From: Notospermus geniculatus | Lineage: Eukaryota > Nemertea > Pilidiophora > Heteronemertea > Lineidae | Assembly (NCBI GenBank): GCA_002633025.1 | Contig: NMRB01002032.1 | Span: forward strand, 3,863 to 67,862 | Length of the DNA stretch: 64,000 nucleotides | Reading direction: 5' to 3' | Shown: piece after piece, positions 21,387 to 32,318 of the stretch | Position numbering within the stretch: position 1 is the stretch's first letter | How the letters are laid out: each line of letters starts with the position of its first letter | The notes under the pieces: generated by a model | The model's input: only the letters and a program-made list of their open reading frames with translations | Databases searched by the model: none | What the model was told of the DNA's origin: nothing | Made by a program: the position numbers and the translations under genes

Positions 21387-21858
21387 ATATTGGCATGGTA
21401 TCGAACTGCATGTGAGAGTAAAAGTGACGTATTGACAATCACGATGTCCTAAAGAGATGAATCTGTGTTGTGGAATTTTCGACAAGACACAATTTGAATT
21501 TCTAATTTGCAGCAGCAGACGTCTTTAGTTTCCATGGCGACGCCGGTGTCGCGTCTAAGAAACAAACGGCAGGGCTTTGCTACCAACCGTAAACATGTTG
21601 ATATTTCGAACAAGACCTGAATGCGTATTTAGGCTTTTATGCCACTTCTCAATCATTATCAAGCCGTGGGGGATGAACGTTACCGATTATCTGAGAAGAA
21701 GATTAATCTGTCACGTTGTTAGAATGCTAAGTCGTCAATGATATCTACCGTAACCTCTAATTACTCATTCTGGGTGAATTACTGCGTCAATTCGAAGTGC
21801 GTCAGCTGCTCTTACCTCTGGCTTTGATAATACTCAACCAAACTCAATACAGTTTTCA

Positions 21859-22121
21859 TTAAAGGAGCTGGACGTCCAAATTGTAAACACTCACTCACTG
21901 GTTCTCTATCCACGCGACGCCTGCGGTGCTGCCACCTATTGTCGGTGATTTGTACTGACGTGAATGTCGTGAGTGAGTTGCATTGGACCGGGCACCAGTC
22001 TTACGATCACGGGGCGCTACTGGTGCTGCCACCTTCACGAAGGAATAAAACTAGTTTGCTGGCCACTGTTTGTATGTAAACAAACCAGTTTGTTTACAAC
22101 TTGGACGTCGAGCTCCTTTAA
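21859..22121. mobile_element. TTAA-target MITE, family A, copy 3 (opposite orientation)
   Basis: Flanked by TTAA, ends AAAGGAGCTGGACGTCCAAA and CTTGGACGTCGAGCTCCTTT. The interior is inverted relative to the copies at 4726 and 21134, as expected for an independent insertion. Confidence 0.75.
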
Positions 22122-22983
22122 GTTCCAGCAGCCATCTAGTGCGCAACAAACGTCATTGCTTTCATTTTCCCAAGAAATGGGACATGAACTACATGTATTT
22201 CTCTCACAACGCCGCAGTTCGTTTACGCCCCGCATGGCGGCCATTTTGAAAAGCGCAGTGCATCCTGTACATTGTACTTCACTGAACATCGTCGCGAAAT
22301 CTAATTGAAATTCTGAAAGGGATTCGCTGTGCCGGACTTCCGCCAAAAATGGTGATAACAGGAAGAATGTGACTAAAAGATCAGATGGAATTTAGTGAAA
22401 ACCATGTTGAGATCGGAGCTAAAAGGTCAAAAACTTGACGCACTAACGAATTTGAACAGAGAAGGACGTGTTCAGAAAAATGATTGAGGATTTGCCTATT
22501 CTCTGAGGTGGCAGTTGTTACAAAATGTAGGTTTGATATGACTGTAAAGATTTGCAACTTGGGCTGCTCAGCGAAAGAATAGTAGTGCCTTTGTGTGATG
22601 GCATCTCGGAAAAGCTAGTTGACTGAATGCAATTTTGATTATACATGTACTTATACATGTGCCTGATGTACATGTATACATACACTGATTGTTAGCTACC
22701 TTTTTTGTCGTTTCAAGCTACAAGCAGAAGCCAATATAGGTACTGTTACCAGCTTTCACTTACAGTATCATGAGGAAGTAAATTATCTTCGTCATCAACT
22801 GTAACATCAAAGGAATTCAACCTAGCAGCAAATAGGATGAGAAGAAAAGCCGGCATGTTAGCTGGCCAGTACAAATTATGTGTTGACGCATCGTTGTACA
22901 TGTAATAGCATTATGGACTTACATGTTCACTTTGAAAGCAAGGCAAGGGAGAAATGAGGAAGGGAAACGGATTCTGAATAGTG
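22122..22983. other. Intergenic, no supported gene
   Basis: Contains clustered TACATGTA words at 22645-22685 but no exon or inverted repeat that could be supported. Confidence 0.35.
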
Positions 22984-23472
22984 GAGCCTTGCAGCCTCAG
23001 TGGTTATCACGTGGCTAGACAAACGGTGGGTCCAGCTTCAAATCCAGCCTGGCCACATGGGATTAATCCGATCCCTGGCTCTTCATGTCTATCCCTTGGA
23101 CAGTAAGCCTCGTGCTTTGTACCATAAATATGGAGTGTGACATATTTTAATACTTGTACTTTATACCCTTCCAAGGGTGAGTAAAAGACACCATCCAAGT
23201 GAGGCTCTAAATCCTAACCCCTGGCCCCTATCCTACAACCCTTGATACCTGGCCTCCTATCCCTGACCCCTAAAGCTTACTCCTAATCCTAATCCTAACA
23301 CCTAACCCCTGACTCTTGTAGCCAGGCGTTACCCACCCTGTTCCATAGGATTAGACGACATACACCTTTTACCCAAACGAGGAACGTGGGTAGCTTCAGC
23401 AGGCCTGTTCCAAACTGAGGCCTGTTTTAACCAGGACCAATGCTTTGGCTTCGGCCTTGATGGAATTTTAAA
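22984..23472 (+). mobile_element. tRNA-headed SINE, interrupted copy
   Basis: The head GCAGCCTCAGTGGTTATCAC and the later box-B-like GCTTCAAATCCAGCC resemble a tRNA promoter; the body has GGGATTAATCCGATCCCTGG and CTCTTCA. The 3' half (AGGAACGTGGGTAGCTTCAG to GGCTTCGGCCTTGATGGAA) resumes at about 23380 after an inserted C-rich stretch. The uninterrupted relative at 27876-28127 shows that the two halves belong together. Confidence 0.6.
23207..23320. repeat. Degenerate telomere-like C-rich repeat inside a SINE
   Basis: Words such as CCTAACCCCTGG, CCTAATCCTAATCCTAACA and CCTAACCCCTGA repeat irregularly. They approximate the CCCTAA telomere unit and are absent from the SINE at 27876, where the flanking parts are continuous. 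Confidence 0.5.
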
Positions 23473-23534
23473 GGTATATTGGTAAAATACAAAATATTGG
23501 CACGAAATAAGCTTCAAACGAACGACAGACGGAC

Positions 23535-23839
23535 TTAAAGGTGCTCTAGTTCGAATTGTAAACATTACGGTTTGTTTATTTACATGGTTGATTATAATAG
23601 TTACTTTTCCTCGGACAGGTGGCAGCACCGTGTACACCAAAACATTAAGGTTATCTATTTTTTTATCTATCTTGATAAATATTCTTGTAACCGAAATATA
23701 TTTATGATTTTACGCTCAAAAACAAACAAAAAGTTGTGAAAGGCGAGATTTAATTCGATTTTATCTGATTTGTTAGTACCAGAAGTTGACAATAGGTGGC
23801 ACACCGTAATGTTTACAATTCGAACTAGAGCACCTTTAA
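23535..23839. mobile_element. TTAA-target MITE, family A-related
   Basis: Flanked by TTAA, ends AAAGGTGCTCTAGTTCGAAT and ATTCGAACTAGAGCACCTTT. It shares the GTAAACA and GGTGGCAGCACC blocks with the family at 4726 but has a different terminus. Confidence 0.7.
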
Positions 23840-24978
23840 CGTGCCCAGAGAAGGAGGCGGCCAACCAACCGATTCAAGTACATTTCCCAGACCGATACCA
23901 TACAGTATTGCCCAGACGCTGAAAACCCGCTTGTAAAGCCATACTTTTTCAGCCTATTGATCCATTCCAAAGCGTTTGCTACCCAGTGAAAAATGGCCGC
24001 TGTATCATACGCCATTAAAAATGATTAATTCGCCCGATCTGATCCCTATTATTGTGATAAGCGCTCGATTGCAACTGAAAAAAATCCTGCAGATGTCTTG
24101 GATAGTCTTGGCTTCCTCCGTCATTTGTCTTTCAGTGATATATTGTAGCATTCCAATCGTATGTTTAATCAAATGGCATGCGGCTTATTTTACATGCCAG
24201 TATTTTGATTTATTGTCACATTTAGAAAGAATTTAAAAGGAATCGAATAACTTCTTCCATTGTGCATTGATACTGGGCCGATATGATGAAGAATGAAATA
24301 GCCAGGACCATTGTGCTCACCTATAGGAGAATATGCAAAGATCACTAGCCTGTGTGTATGGATAGATTGGCCTACTTTTAAAGGTCACAGGGGTCAAAGT
24401 TCGTCAAATTACGAAGTTGGCACTTTTTGTAATCGTTTCAGCTATCGCTTTGAAACTTTGCACATATCGCCAGCTATTTGTTCAGGTGAAATCCTACATT
24501 TTTTTCCGTTGCCCTCTGGAGGCCAAACCAAGAATCAAAATCATACCGAAAGGTAAGGTATGACACCTGTTGAAACTCGCCTGTGATTGGCCGATTAAAG
24601 TATCCCACCTAACTGGCAAAAAATTGGCCCTTAATCTGGCCTACCATACTCTAAACTCCTCCTGCAGTTTCAAACAGCTACCCAGTACGCTACCCGCGCT
24701 CTGAAACTGCTTCAGCTGATGCGATCCTCAAAGTATTACTAATAGACGGCGTTAGCTGTCAGATTCGGGGAATCCCCGCTGAGAATCGAGTATGAATATA
24801 CGAGTGTACATTTTGTACACGTATCTTAGCCAATCAGAAAGTGTGTTACGGCGGCGTCGGTTAAACCCGTGATGATGGCTCATGATTGGATCCTTCTCAA
24901 ACAGCGCCATCTATTGACGATCTTTCACTTTTGGCGCCATTCATGCCAGCGTTGTCACGCTGGGACAAGTGTAACCAC
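23840..24978. other. Intergenic, no supported gene
   Basis: Open frames at 23976-24236 and 24311-24556 show no family features or splice context. Nothing else was recognised. Confidence 0.35.
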
Positions 24979-25135
24979 TAAAGGCCTGAACCCACTGTCG
25001 CGTTTTCCCGCCGCGGTTTCATCACCGCGCGACAAATTCTTTGTTATATTCTCGGTCCGCTGCCTTTTAACAAAACATTTTCTGCCGGTGCGTTTCTCCG
25101 CTGCGTGAAAACGCGTCAGTGGGTTCGGGCCTTAA
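24979..25135. mobile_element. PIF/Harbinger-like MITE, first of three in a row
   Basis: TAA flanks the ends AGGCCTGAACCCACTGTCGC and the complementary GTCAGTGGGTTCGGGCCT. The interior is GC-rich, with CCGCCGCGG. Its right TAA overlaps the left TTA of the next element. Confidence 0.7.
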
Positions 25136-25268
25136 GGCCCGTTTCCACAGAAGCGGTAGCGTGAGCGTTTTGACGCTTCGTCCATTGTCTGGAAGCAGAG
25201 CAGCGGAAAATAACAAAAGATTTGACGCATCACGCAGCGTGAAACGCGTCTGTGGAAACGAGCCTTTA
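25132..25268. mobile_element. PIF/Harbinger-like MITE, second of three in a row
   Basis: TTA flanks AGGCCCGTTTCCACAGAAGC and the complementary CTGTGGAAACGAGCCT. Inner arms are GCGTGAGCGTTTTGACGC and related inverse words. Confidence 0.7.
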
Positions 25269-25406
25269 GGCTAAGAATCCATTCACGCGGCGCGATTTTC
25301 TTGCCGCGCGATGTCGCATCCTTTGTCCACGACCAACGCGGCGGAAACAAACAATGCTTTCGAGCGTCTGCGGCAAGAAAATCGCGTGAATGGATTCTTA
25401 GCCTTA
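25266..25406. mobile_element. PIF/Harbinger-like MITE, third of three in a row
   Basis: TTA flanks GGCTAAGAATCCATTCACGC and the complementary GCGTGAATGGATTCTTAGCC. The inner arms are GCGCGATTTTCTTGCCGC and GCGGCAAGAAAATCGCG. Confidence 0.7.
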
Positions 25407-26267
25407 CTCCTTTAACGCATTACTTGACACTGGAGCGAGTGCCTCGAACTACGTTCCATCCGGCCCAACTGATGAATCAAATCTTGCAACCTAGTGAATA
25501 GCGGGTCTCGACGGCCATTGATTAGTTGGGTTGGAATTTCTGTTATTAGTTTTGGCATTTTCGTCAATGAGTGAAATTGGTTCGGGGAGTACTCGCCTTT
25601 GCTACACATAGCAAGTCGAATATTCAGTCATTTCCCGGAAGAGCTAACACGCCCACATGTTTAGATGGAGTAATACTGTAAAGTCACGTTTAAGAGGTCA
25701 AGTGACAGGTCCCGTAATTAACCTGTAGGCAACCCGTAGGCCATCATTACTCATGTTTACCACTAGGGTCTTTTATTTTATTTGGCTCAAGCCTGCTAAT
25801 CCCCTCTACCTCTACCCAGAAAATACAGGGCCAAGGCGAAAAATATCTTCTATGAAAAAGCCTACTGATTGATTTTGGCACCTGAGTCAACATGACCTTA
25901 TAAACGTGATTTTACCGTACATACCTAATATGAATTTCTATTCTGTTCCGAGTTAGCTTCTTTCATTTCATGGTCCGTGCTAGCTGGGAATTCGATCATC
26001 CACACTGTCACATAGAGTGACGGCTAATTTTCCCAGACCAAAGCTTTCCAATCGATCTTGGAAACATGGTAATAAGCAGACGATATTTTCTAGCCATAAA
26101 CGCCAAGAGGGATATGGAGGATCAAAGAAGGATACGAGGGGGAAGGGATATTTGTGATGCAACCGCATCTGACTATGTTTGTTCGTGTTTTTTGTTCTGG
26201 TAAGCTGACAATGGCATTTTGTGAGATCCATAACGCCATACTGGACACAAATAGACACAAGGATACA
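25407..26267. other. Intergenic, no supported gene
   Basis: No exon, inverted repeat or RNA gene was recognised. Confidence 0.35.
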
Positions 26268-27195
26268 AATGAAATGGTCCATGGACCATGTGCTCACCGG
26301 GTTGGACATAATAGTCTAATGACAGAGGGAGGTACATATCAGTTATGAGCAATCTCGGTCAAGTCATTCCCAGGTGCATACATGTAGGACTTTGATGATT
26401 TTGGGGTTATGCCACCTAGCGGCCATATTGGATGTCCGATCTGGCCGGAACTTCACATGCACATAAAGGTCATCTGCAGGGGGCCACATAGCACATTGGA
26501 GCACTTTGGGTCAAGTCGTTCCTGAGTTACAGCACTTTGATGATTTCGGGGTTATGCCACCTGGTGGCCTTGTTTGAAGTCAAATCAGGCCGAAATTTGA
26601 CGTGCAGGTAAAGGTCATCTAGAGGGAGGTAAATATCAAATTTGAGCACTCTGTGTCAAGCCGTTCCTGAGTAATAGCACTTACTTGATTTTCAGGTTAC
26701 GCCACCTGGCGGCCATTCTGGATGTCCAATCAGGCCGAAACTTGGTATTTTTTAAGGTACCCCTCCAATGCATGTTTATGCAAAATATGAAGTCACTCGG
26801 TGAAATAATGACAAACTGGGGCAGGTTCGTCACTTTTGTCGAACTTTGACCTCTGTGACCTTGAAAAGTAGGTCAAATCAAAAACCCTTTATATATGTTA
26901 TTTATCCTTACTAGATACACCTATGATAAAAATTTGGAGATGATCTAATCATTAGTTCAGGAGTTATTGCACTTCTTGTGTTTTTGGTTTCCGCCACCTG
27001 GTGGCCAAGCTGAGAGTCGAATCGGACCGAAACCTGGTGTCGTGGGTCATCTGACCTAGGGGCATATTTGTACCAAGTTTCAGATCAATAGCTCCAGCGG
27101 TTGCGAAACGTGCCCTGCTAACGGACGACGGACGACGACGACGACGACGGACGACGGACGCTCCACCATCGTAAGAGCTCACCCCGGTGAGCTAA
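26268..27195 (+). mobile_element. Helitron/HINE-like repeat, long copy
   Basis: Starts TGAAATGGTCCATGGACCAT and ends with hairpin GAGCTCACCCCGGTGAGCTAA. The middle holds about three diverged ~150-bp tandem units, each with TCAAG.CGTTCCTGAG and a GCCACCTGG.GGCC block (near 26351, 26511, 26659). Near the 3' end come GTTTCAGATCAATAGCTCCA and a GACGACG microsatellite (27123-27160). The same ends occur at 9127-9447 and, as a fragment, at 41620-41705. Class assignment is inferred. Confidence 0.55.
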
Positions 27196-27875
27196 GAACG
27201 CCGAGTTGGCAACGACAGCACGACAAATTTGAAGACGACAACCAATTTAAACAAAGCTCATCGTGTAAATTTTTGGACGATAACTTGATAATGCATGGCA
27301 GGCAATACCCTATAATAGTATCAACAACGCCCTCACAATCCACCCCAAACCATAGACACATAGAGTATACCCCCGTAAATGTAGATGGGACGTGGTTCAT
27401 CATTTCTATACCAGCCACATTTCACCCACATCAAAGGGAACAACTTTTCCTAAATCCCCAGGGTTCACACCAGCGAACCTTCTTGCCGCAAGGCTTGTCT
27501 ATTTCACTTCTCCATTTCTCTCTTTCTTGGTTTTCAGCCGGCCTTCTGAACCACTGAGATACCACTCGGAACTGGTGGTTTTAAGCATGTTTCAGGAAGC
27601 ACTTTTGGTGTAATGTACATGTAGCATAAGCGATCATTCCCTTGGCAGTGATATCACCAATAAGCTAGGAAAGGAAAATGGGTAATTTGCGATGTAACTC
27701 AGCCAGTTTCCATAGAGACTGGCCGTTGAGAAATATCTTAGATACGCGAAGGAAATAATGATTGCAGTGTGTGGTATGACCGAATTGTTACATACTTCGG
27801 GACTTCGTTGTGATCGAGCATCATGACGGATAAATCCAGTCTATCCCTGAGAAGAAGCGGAGAAACTGCATGCAG
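27196..27875. other. Intergenic, no supported gene
   Basis: Overlapping open frames on both strands at 27179-27613 have no recognisable domain. No splice-supported exon could be assigned. Confidence 0.35.
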
Positions 27876-28127
27876 GAGCCTTGGCCGCGCCTAGTGGTCG
27901 TCACATGGCAAGCGGCAGAGGTCCCGGGTTCGAATCCCAAGCCATATGGGATTAATCATCCCTGGCTCTTCAGTCCGTCGCATGGGACAGTAAGCCGTGG
28001 AGCCCTGTACCTTGTGCATTTGCGAGGGTAAGTATATGACCCCATCTCTGAGGAACATGGGTAGCTTGAGATGGCCTCTTCCGGATTGATAAAGCCAATA
28101 ATGCTACGGCTTCGGTCCTGACGGAAA
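27876..28127 (+). mobile_element. tRNA-headed SINE, uninterrupted copy
   Basis: Box-A-like GCGCCTAGTGGTCG and box-B GGGTTCGAATCCC sit 35-40 bp apart, as in tRNA-derived SINEs. The body has GGGATTAATCATCCCTGGCT and the tail GGCTTCGGTCCTGACGGAA. It matches the interrupted copy at 22984-23472. Confidence 0.65.
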
Positions 28128-28159
28128 AATCTGATGGGGACCCTTGACAACTTCCTCAA

Positions 28160-28305
28160 TACATGTAGGTGTCACTAGTGGTTAAAACTATTGAAATGAA
28201 AGTGACATCCCGGTCCGGATCAATTTCCCACACAAAAGGCGTCCATTATATAGGACCTGGTTTCGGTGTGCTGCCCTCTATCGTAGCTAGGATCCCCATT
28301 GCATG
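28160..28305. repeat. Dispersed repeat with CACTAGTGGTTA and TCAATTTCCCACACAAAAGG
   Basis: The same sequence occurs at 36191-36677 and 44669-44912, where it is split by a GGGGCCGTATGC hairpin element. This copy lacks that hairpin and so shows the uninterrupted form. Confidence 0.5.
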
Positions 28306-28772
28306 CACACAGTGCAGGTCTGCGTGCACATGTAAATGTACATGATTGGCAAATGCTTCCTTCCCGTAGGGCAGGTCCATGTTATTGATCGAGTAACCCC
28401 AAAAGATATCATCTTATACATGTAGTAATTGATATTAAATGGCTTAATTACAGCAGAGAAATGACTATTTGAAAGAACAAGACATGTGTGAAAGCAAGTG
28501 AAAGTTACAATGGTTAACAATGGCTTCACGGTTGCGAACTCTTTGTGAACCCTTTGTTAACCAGATTACCCTTTGCTAACCAGCTCTATGTAATCGAAGC
28601 CTTAAAAGGACGAGAACTAAGCCTTACCTATTGTTTTACCACAATTGTTCCATTCCATGATGAAGCCAGTAGTTTTCTATGCATGTGAAGTACATGTACG
28701 GGGAAATCAGAGTCTTGATATGATTGAGACTTTTCATTAAAAAATCCTAAATCACAACGTCATCCTGAAAAT

Positions 28773-28967
28773 ATGACCGACCACACCGCCGGGACACTGC
28801 TGGAAAATTTCCTCATCAGTAACTGTGTGAAAGCTCGTATGATCCAATTTTGGTCAAAGATAGTTACTGGACGGCAGGACAAATATACTTACCTCATGTA
28901 CAAGTGCTTATTACAGAGAATTTCTGACAGGACATTTATTTCCCCATGGTTCAATATTAATGAATAA
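28773..28967 (+). pseudogene. LINE ORF2 C-terminal remnant
   Basis: A 64-codon frame includes ARMIQFWSKIVTGRQDKYTY and a following LMYKCL and SPWFNIN. The order R-MI-FW--IV-G---K-TY-MY--L, then SPW---I, is typical of the region after the reverse transcriptase domain in non-LTR retrotransposons of marine invertebrates. No reverse transcriptase catalytic motifs remain nearby. The clade cannot be named. Confidence 0.5.
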
Positions 28968-29041
28968 ATCCTAGATACCGTTGGTAACTCGTCGGTACGG
29001 TCGAACCAACGCACTTTGATTAATTCACTGTTACATTTGTG

Positions 29042-29227
29042 AGGCGGTCTAGGAAAACCCGTGGGATGTCGCTTTTGAGGAAAGTGTTAATGGCCTTGGT
29101 GAACCCGCACATTTCAATAGCTGAAATGTACTACCTAACAGGTAAACAATAGCAGATCAATGCACAGGCAATCTGACAGCCCTTGTTGATCATTCAGCGA
29201 CTTCCGACGGGTTTTCCTAGACCGCCA
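29042..29227. mobile_element. Inverted-repeat element with GGCGGTCTAGGAAAACCCGT ends
   Basis: The left GGCGGTCTAGGAAAACCCGT is repeated inverted at the right as ACGGGTTTTCCTAGACCGCC. The interior is unique. Target duplication is unclear. Confidence 0.55.
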
Positions 29228-29302
29228 CACATTTAGCTACAGAACGGTTAAAACAACGTTCAAAGGACCAATACCCAGAGATGGATCGGATCGCTGAAAT
29301 CC

Positions 29303-29431
29303 AGGGCCCATATTCATAAAACCTTGCTTGCTTAGTTCGTTAGTGCTACGTAGTTGTGTACATCGGCCTGAACAATCTGGCCAATTTAGCAAGTAACTAA
29401 GCCAAACAAGACTTTATGAATATGGGCCCAG
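29303..29431. mobile_element. Hairpin MITE with GGGCCCATATTCATAAAAC ends
   Basis: Left CAGGGCCCATATTCATAAAA pairs with the complementary CTTTATGAATATGGGCCCAGG; the inner arms have TTGCTTGCTTAGTT and its inverse. It is similar in design to the GGGCCGTATGCA elements. Confidence 0.6.
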
Positions 29432-29549
29432 GACGATCACTAAATCTTTTCTGCTTCTACTTTTTTCGGTTTTTTACACAGTTATAACAAGTGAACATGA
29501 TACATTGCATGTCCGACATTGGCACATTCCCATACGGCAAAATCTCTTC

Positions 29550-30095
29550 AAGTCATACGTTCACGAAGCTACGCTAGCCGTCTATTCATGTATTGATCGA
29601 GTTGAGAAAGTTTGTTCAGCAACAGTTAGTGATGAAAAAACTGTTAATGGTCACAGCCGATCATCATTCAGATTATTTGACATGGAAGCATGCCACTTAC
29701 AGGTGACTTTCTTAACTCGTGTTGGAACAAAAACCCGAATCGACGGCTAGGGTACATGTAGCTCTCACGGAGGTTTGACTTATTTACTCAGTACTTTGGT
29801 CCTTTTCACGATCTCGGGATTATCTCCCTCATGCGGGGAGCCAGTTTTCCTCGACAAAACCGGGTTGTACAGCTTTATATTTCCATAAAACGTGTTTAAA
29901 TGCCGTAAAACCAGGGTCGGGCGCCGTATTACGGCGCCGTATCAATGAACATTTCTCGTTGTCCATTCACTTATATTCCAGACGGTACCTCAATTCCATC
30001 AATTATGACTTGCATTACAGGAATCATTTTACAGAGAGGCGAAAAGAAGCCGTCAGGTAAGTACAACAAGGGTAGTGGATTTGGTAATCGAAAAT
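29550..30095 (+). repeat. Tandem duplication, unit 1
   Basis: About 546 bp that recur almost unchanged at 30191-30737. The unit carries a possible 75-bp exon (29982-30056) with acceptor TTATATTCCAG and donor GTCAG/GTAAGT. An N follows at 30096, immediately after the unit ends. Confidence 0.7.
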
Positions 30096-30190
30096 NAAAT
30101 AGAATGTACTACGTCATCAATATGGTTCAAAATGGCGCCCCGTTCCTGTCTTTATATTTTCAGCCATCTATAAAGACAGGGTACCAGTCT

Positions 30191-30737
30191 AAGTCATATG
30201 TTCACGAAGCTACGCTAGCCGTCTATTCATGTAGTGATCGAGTTGAGAAAGTTTGTTCAGCAACAGTTAGTGATGAAAAAAGTGTTTAGTGGTCACAGCC
30301 GATCATCAATCAGATTATTTGACATGGAAGCATGCCACTTACAGGTGACTTTCTTAACTCGTGTTGGAACAAAAACCCGAATCGACGGCTAGGGTACATG
30401 TAGCTCTCACGGAGGTTTGGCATATTTACTCAGTACTTTGGTCCTTTTCACGATCTCGGGATTATCTCTCTCATGCGGGGAGCCAGTTTTCCTCGACAAA
30501 ACCGGGTTGTACAGCTTTATATTTCCATAAAACGTGTTTAAATGCCGTAAAACCAGGGTCGGGCGCCGTATTACGGCGCCGTATCAATGAACATTTCTCG
30601 TTGTCCATTCACTTATATTCCAGACGGTACCTCAATTCCATCAATTATGACTTGCATTACAGGAATCATTTTACAGAGAGGCGAAAAGAAGCCGTCAGGT
30701 AAGTACAACAAGGGTAGTGGATTTGGTAATCGAAAAT
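30191..30737 (+). repeat. Tandem duplication, unit 2
   Basis: Second copy of 29550-30095, differing by only a few bases. The N near the junction makes a mis-joined haplotype or read overlap as likely as a true duplication. Confidence 0.7.
30624..30698 (+). CDS. Possible single exon of an unidentified gene
   Basis: A 75-bp segment is bounded by a good acceptor (CACTTATATTCCAG) and donor (GTCAG/GTAAGT) and has one open frame reading RYLNSINYDLHYRNH then FTERRKEAV. The identical segment is at 29982-30056. No neighbouring exon could be joined to it, so it may be chance. Confidence 0.2.
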
Positions 30738-31327
30738 CCAGGCCTCCGGGAAGCAGCAATCAAGACTAGAGAATGTGGAATTGGTGCCGCAATTAGTTGG
30801 AAGTGGAGCCCCGGGTATGGATAAATTGACAGCTGGTGTCTGACTGTGAATAAGGGAATTTCAGACGATCGGTCGCAACATACCAAAGGGTTGGTTTGGT
30901 GATCGTTCAGTGTCTGTAACCGACTTTCTATCCTGCGGTAATCAGGGCATCTTAATGCTCGCCCCTCACCGTTACCGCTCTGTATCAGATGATGAAGCGG
31001 GCGTGATGCGGCGTCCAGGGCAAGCTTAAGGTTGAACCCATTATTGGCGATTCTTGGTAAATCCACGTCGACAACAGATCGTTACTTTGGGAGATTTAGA
31101 GTCAGGTTTTACGAGCCATTGCCAAGGGAATATCGCCTAAGCCCTGTTTAAGTCAATACACCAGGGGCGAGAGAGAACACTGACCAGAATGATCTTAGAT
31201 GTAAGTACTCGACGTCAGGATTCATGATACTATCCTGTTGTCGAAGGGGGTTATGGACCAGCAAAACGAAACCCGAGTATTTTAGCAATGAGGTGGCTAA
31301 CGGCCAAACAGTACCCCCTATACGATC
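30738..31327. other. Intergenic, no supported gene
   Basis: No repeat ends, exon or RNA gene was recognised. Confidence 0.35.
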
Positions 31328-31585
31328 TTAAAGGAGTTAGACGCCGAAGTTGTAAACAAGCTGGTTTGTTTACAAACATGGTCGGCAAACTAGTTTTATT
31401 CCTTCGTGCAGGTGGCAGCACCAGTCGCGCCCCGTGATCGTTAGACTGGTTCCCGGTCCGATGCAACTCACTCACGATATTCACGTCATTACATATCACC
31501 GACAATAGGTGGCAGCACCGCAGGCGTCGCGTGGATAGAGAACCAGTGAGTGAGTGTTTACAACTTGGACGTCCAGCTCCTTTAA
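31328..31585. mobile_element. TTAA-target MITE, family A, copy 4
   Basis: Flanked by TTAA, ends AAAGGAGTTAGACGCCGAAG and CTTGGACGTCCAGCTCCTTT. The two ends match different subtypes of the family (GACGCC against GACGTCC), so the copy looks like a recombinant. Confidence 0.75.
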
Positions 31586-31607
31586 GGATACTTCTGAAAT
31601 ATAAGAG

Positions 31608-31742
31608 CGAGTTCTCAAAGCCCCCGAAACCCCAACGCGGACGTACGTCATGTATGTCCTTTTGATCGGAGCTCTCTTCGTGTAATCGAAGAATGGGATT
31701 TGCGTTCGCGTCGGCGTTTCGGGGGCTTTGCGAAAACTCTCT
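31608..31742. mobile_element. Hairpin MITE with CAAAGCCCCCGAAAC arms
   Basis: GAGTTCTCAAAGCCCCCGAA pairs with the complementary TTCGGGGGCTTTGCGAAAACTC; inner arms CGCGGACG and CGTTCGCG extend it. Confidence 0.55.
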
Positions 31743-32035
31743 AATACTACGAAATGGCCCGAAAGAATAATTTGTCGAACTTTTTCTCGGATTTGTCGAA
31801 CTTTTTCTCGGATGCTCACTTCGACTTTGATGGCGAGTTTTGTCGATTCGGACGATTGGCCGAATTTCAAAATTATTCGACACGTAAATCTTTCTTCAGG
31901 GGCCAACCCACGTTTCATGATTGTAACTCGCCTACCTCCGCCTCCAGAGGTTGCAACTTGGTGGACTTGGGCAGATAAGGGTCAACTAAATGACGTAAAG
32001 CCGTGATGTCACTCACGCCTGAGATCTACATGTCC

Positions 32036-32318
32036 ACTGTTAGAAAAAACAGAAGAATTCAACAGAATTTTCTGGTAGCAGAGTTTCATTAAGCACTTTC
32101 TGTGAAATTACAGGAGCCACTTTTTTAGTTAAAGGCATTGCATCTGAACCAATCACCTGCATTTTATGTTACACCCAGGAGGGACCTTCCAAACAAAGGA
32201 TCATGGGCAATGACATAATATTCCTGTGACCCTGAATCCTTTCTGTAAATTTACAGAAAGTGCTTGAAACTCTGCTGCACAGACTATTCTGTAAATCGTC
32301 TGTTTTTTCCAACAGTGT
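32036..32318. mobile_element. CACTG-ended MITE, second member
   Basis: Ends CACTGTTAGAAAAAACAGA and TCTGTTTTTTCCAACAGTG; TA follows on the right only. GCAGAGTTTCATTAAGCACT pairs with the inner right arm AGTGCTTGAAACTCTGCTG. The start of the large duplicated segment falls inside it, and the copy at 41706-41938 has lost the left part. Confidence 0.6.
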
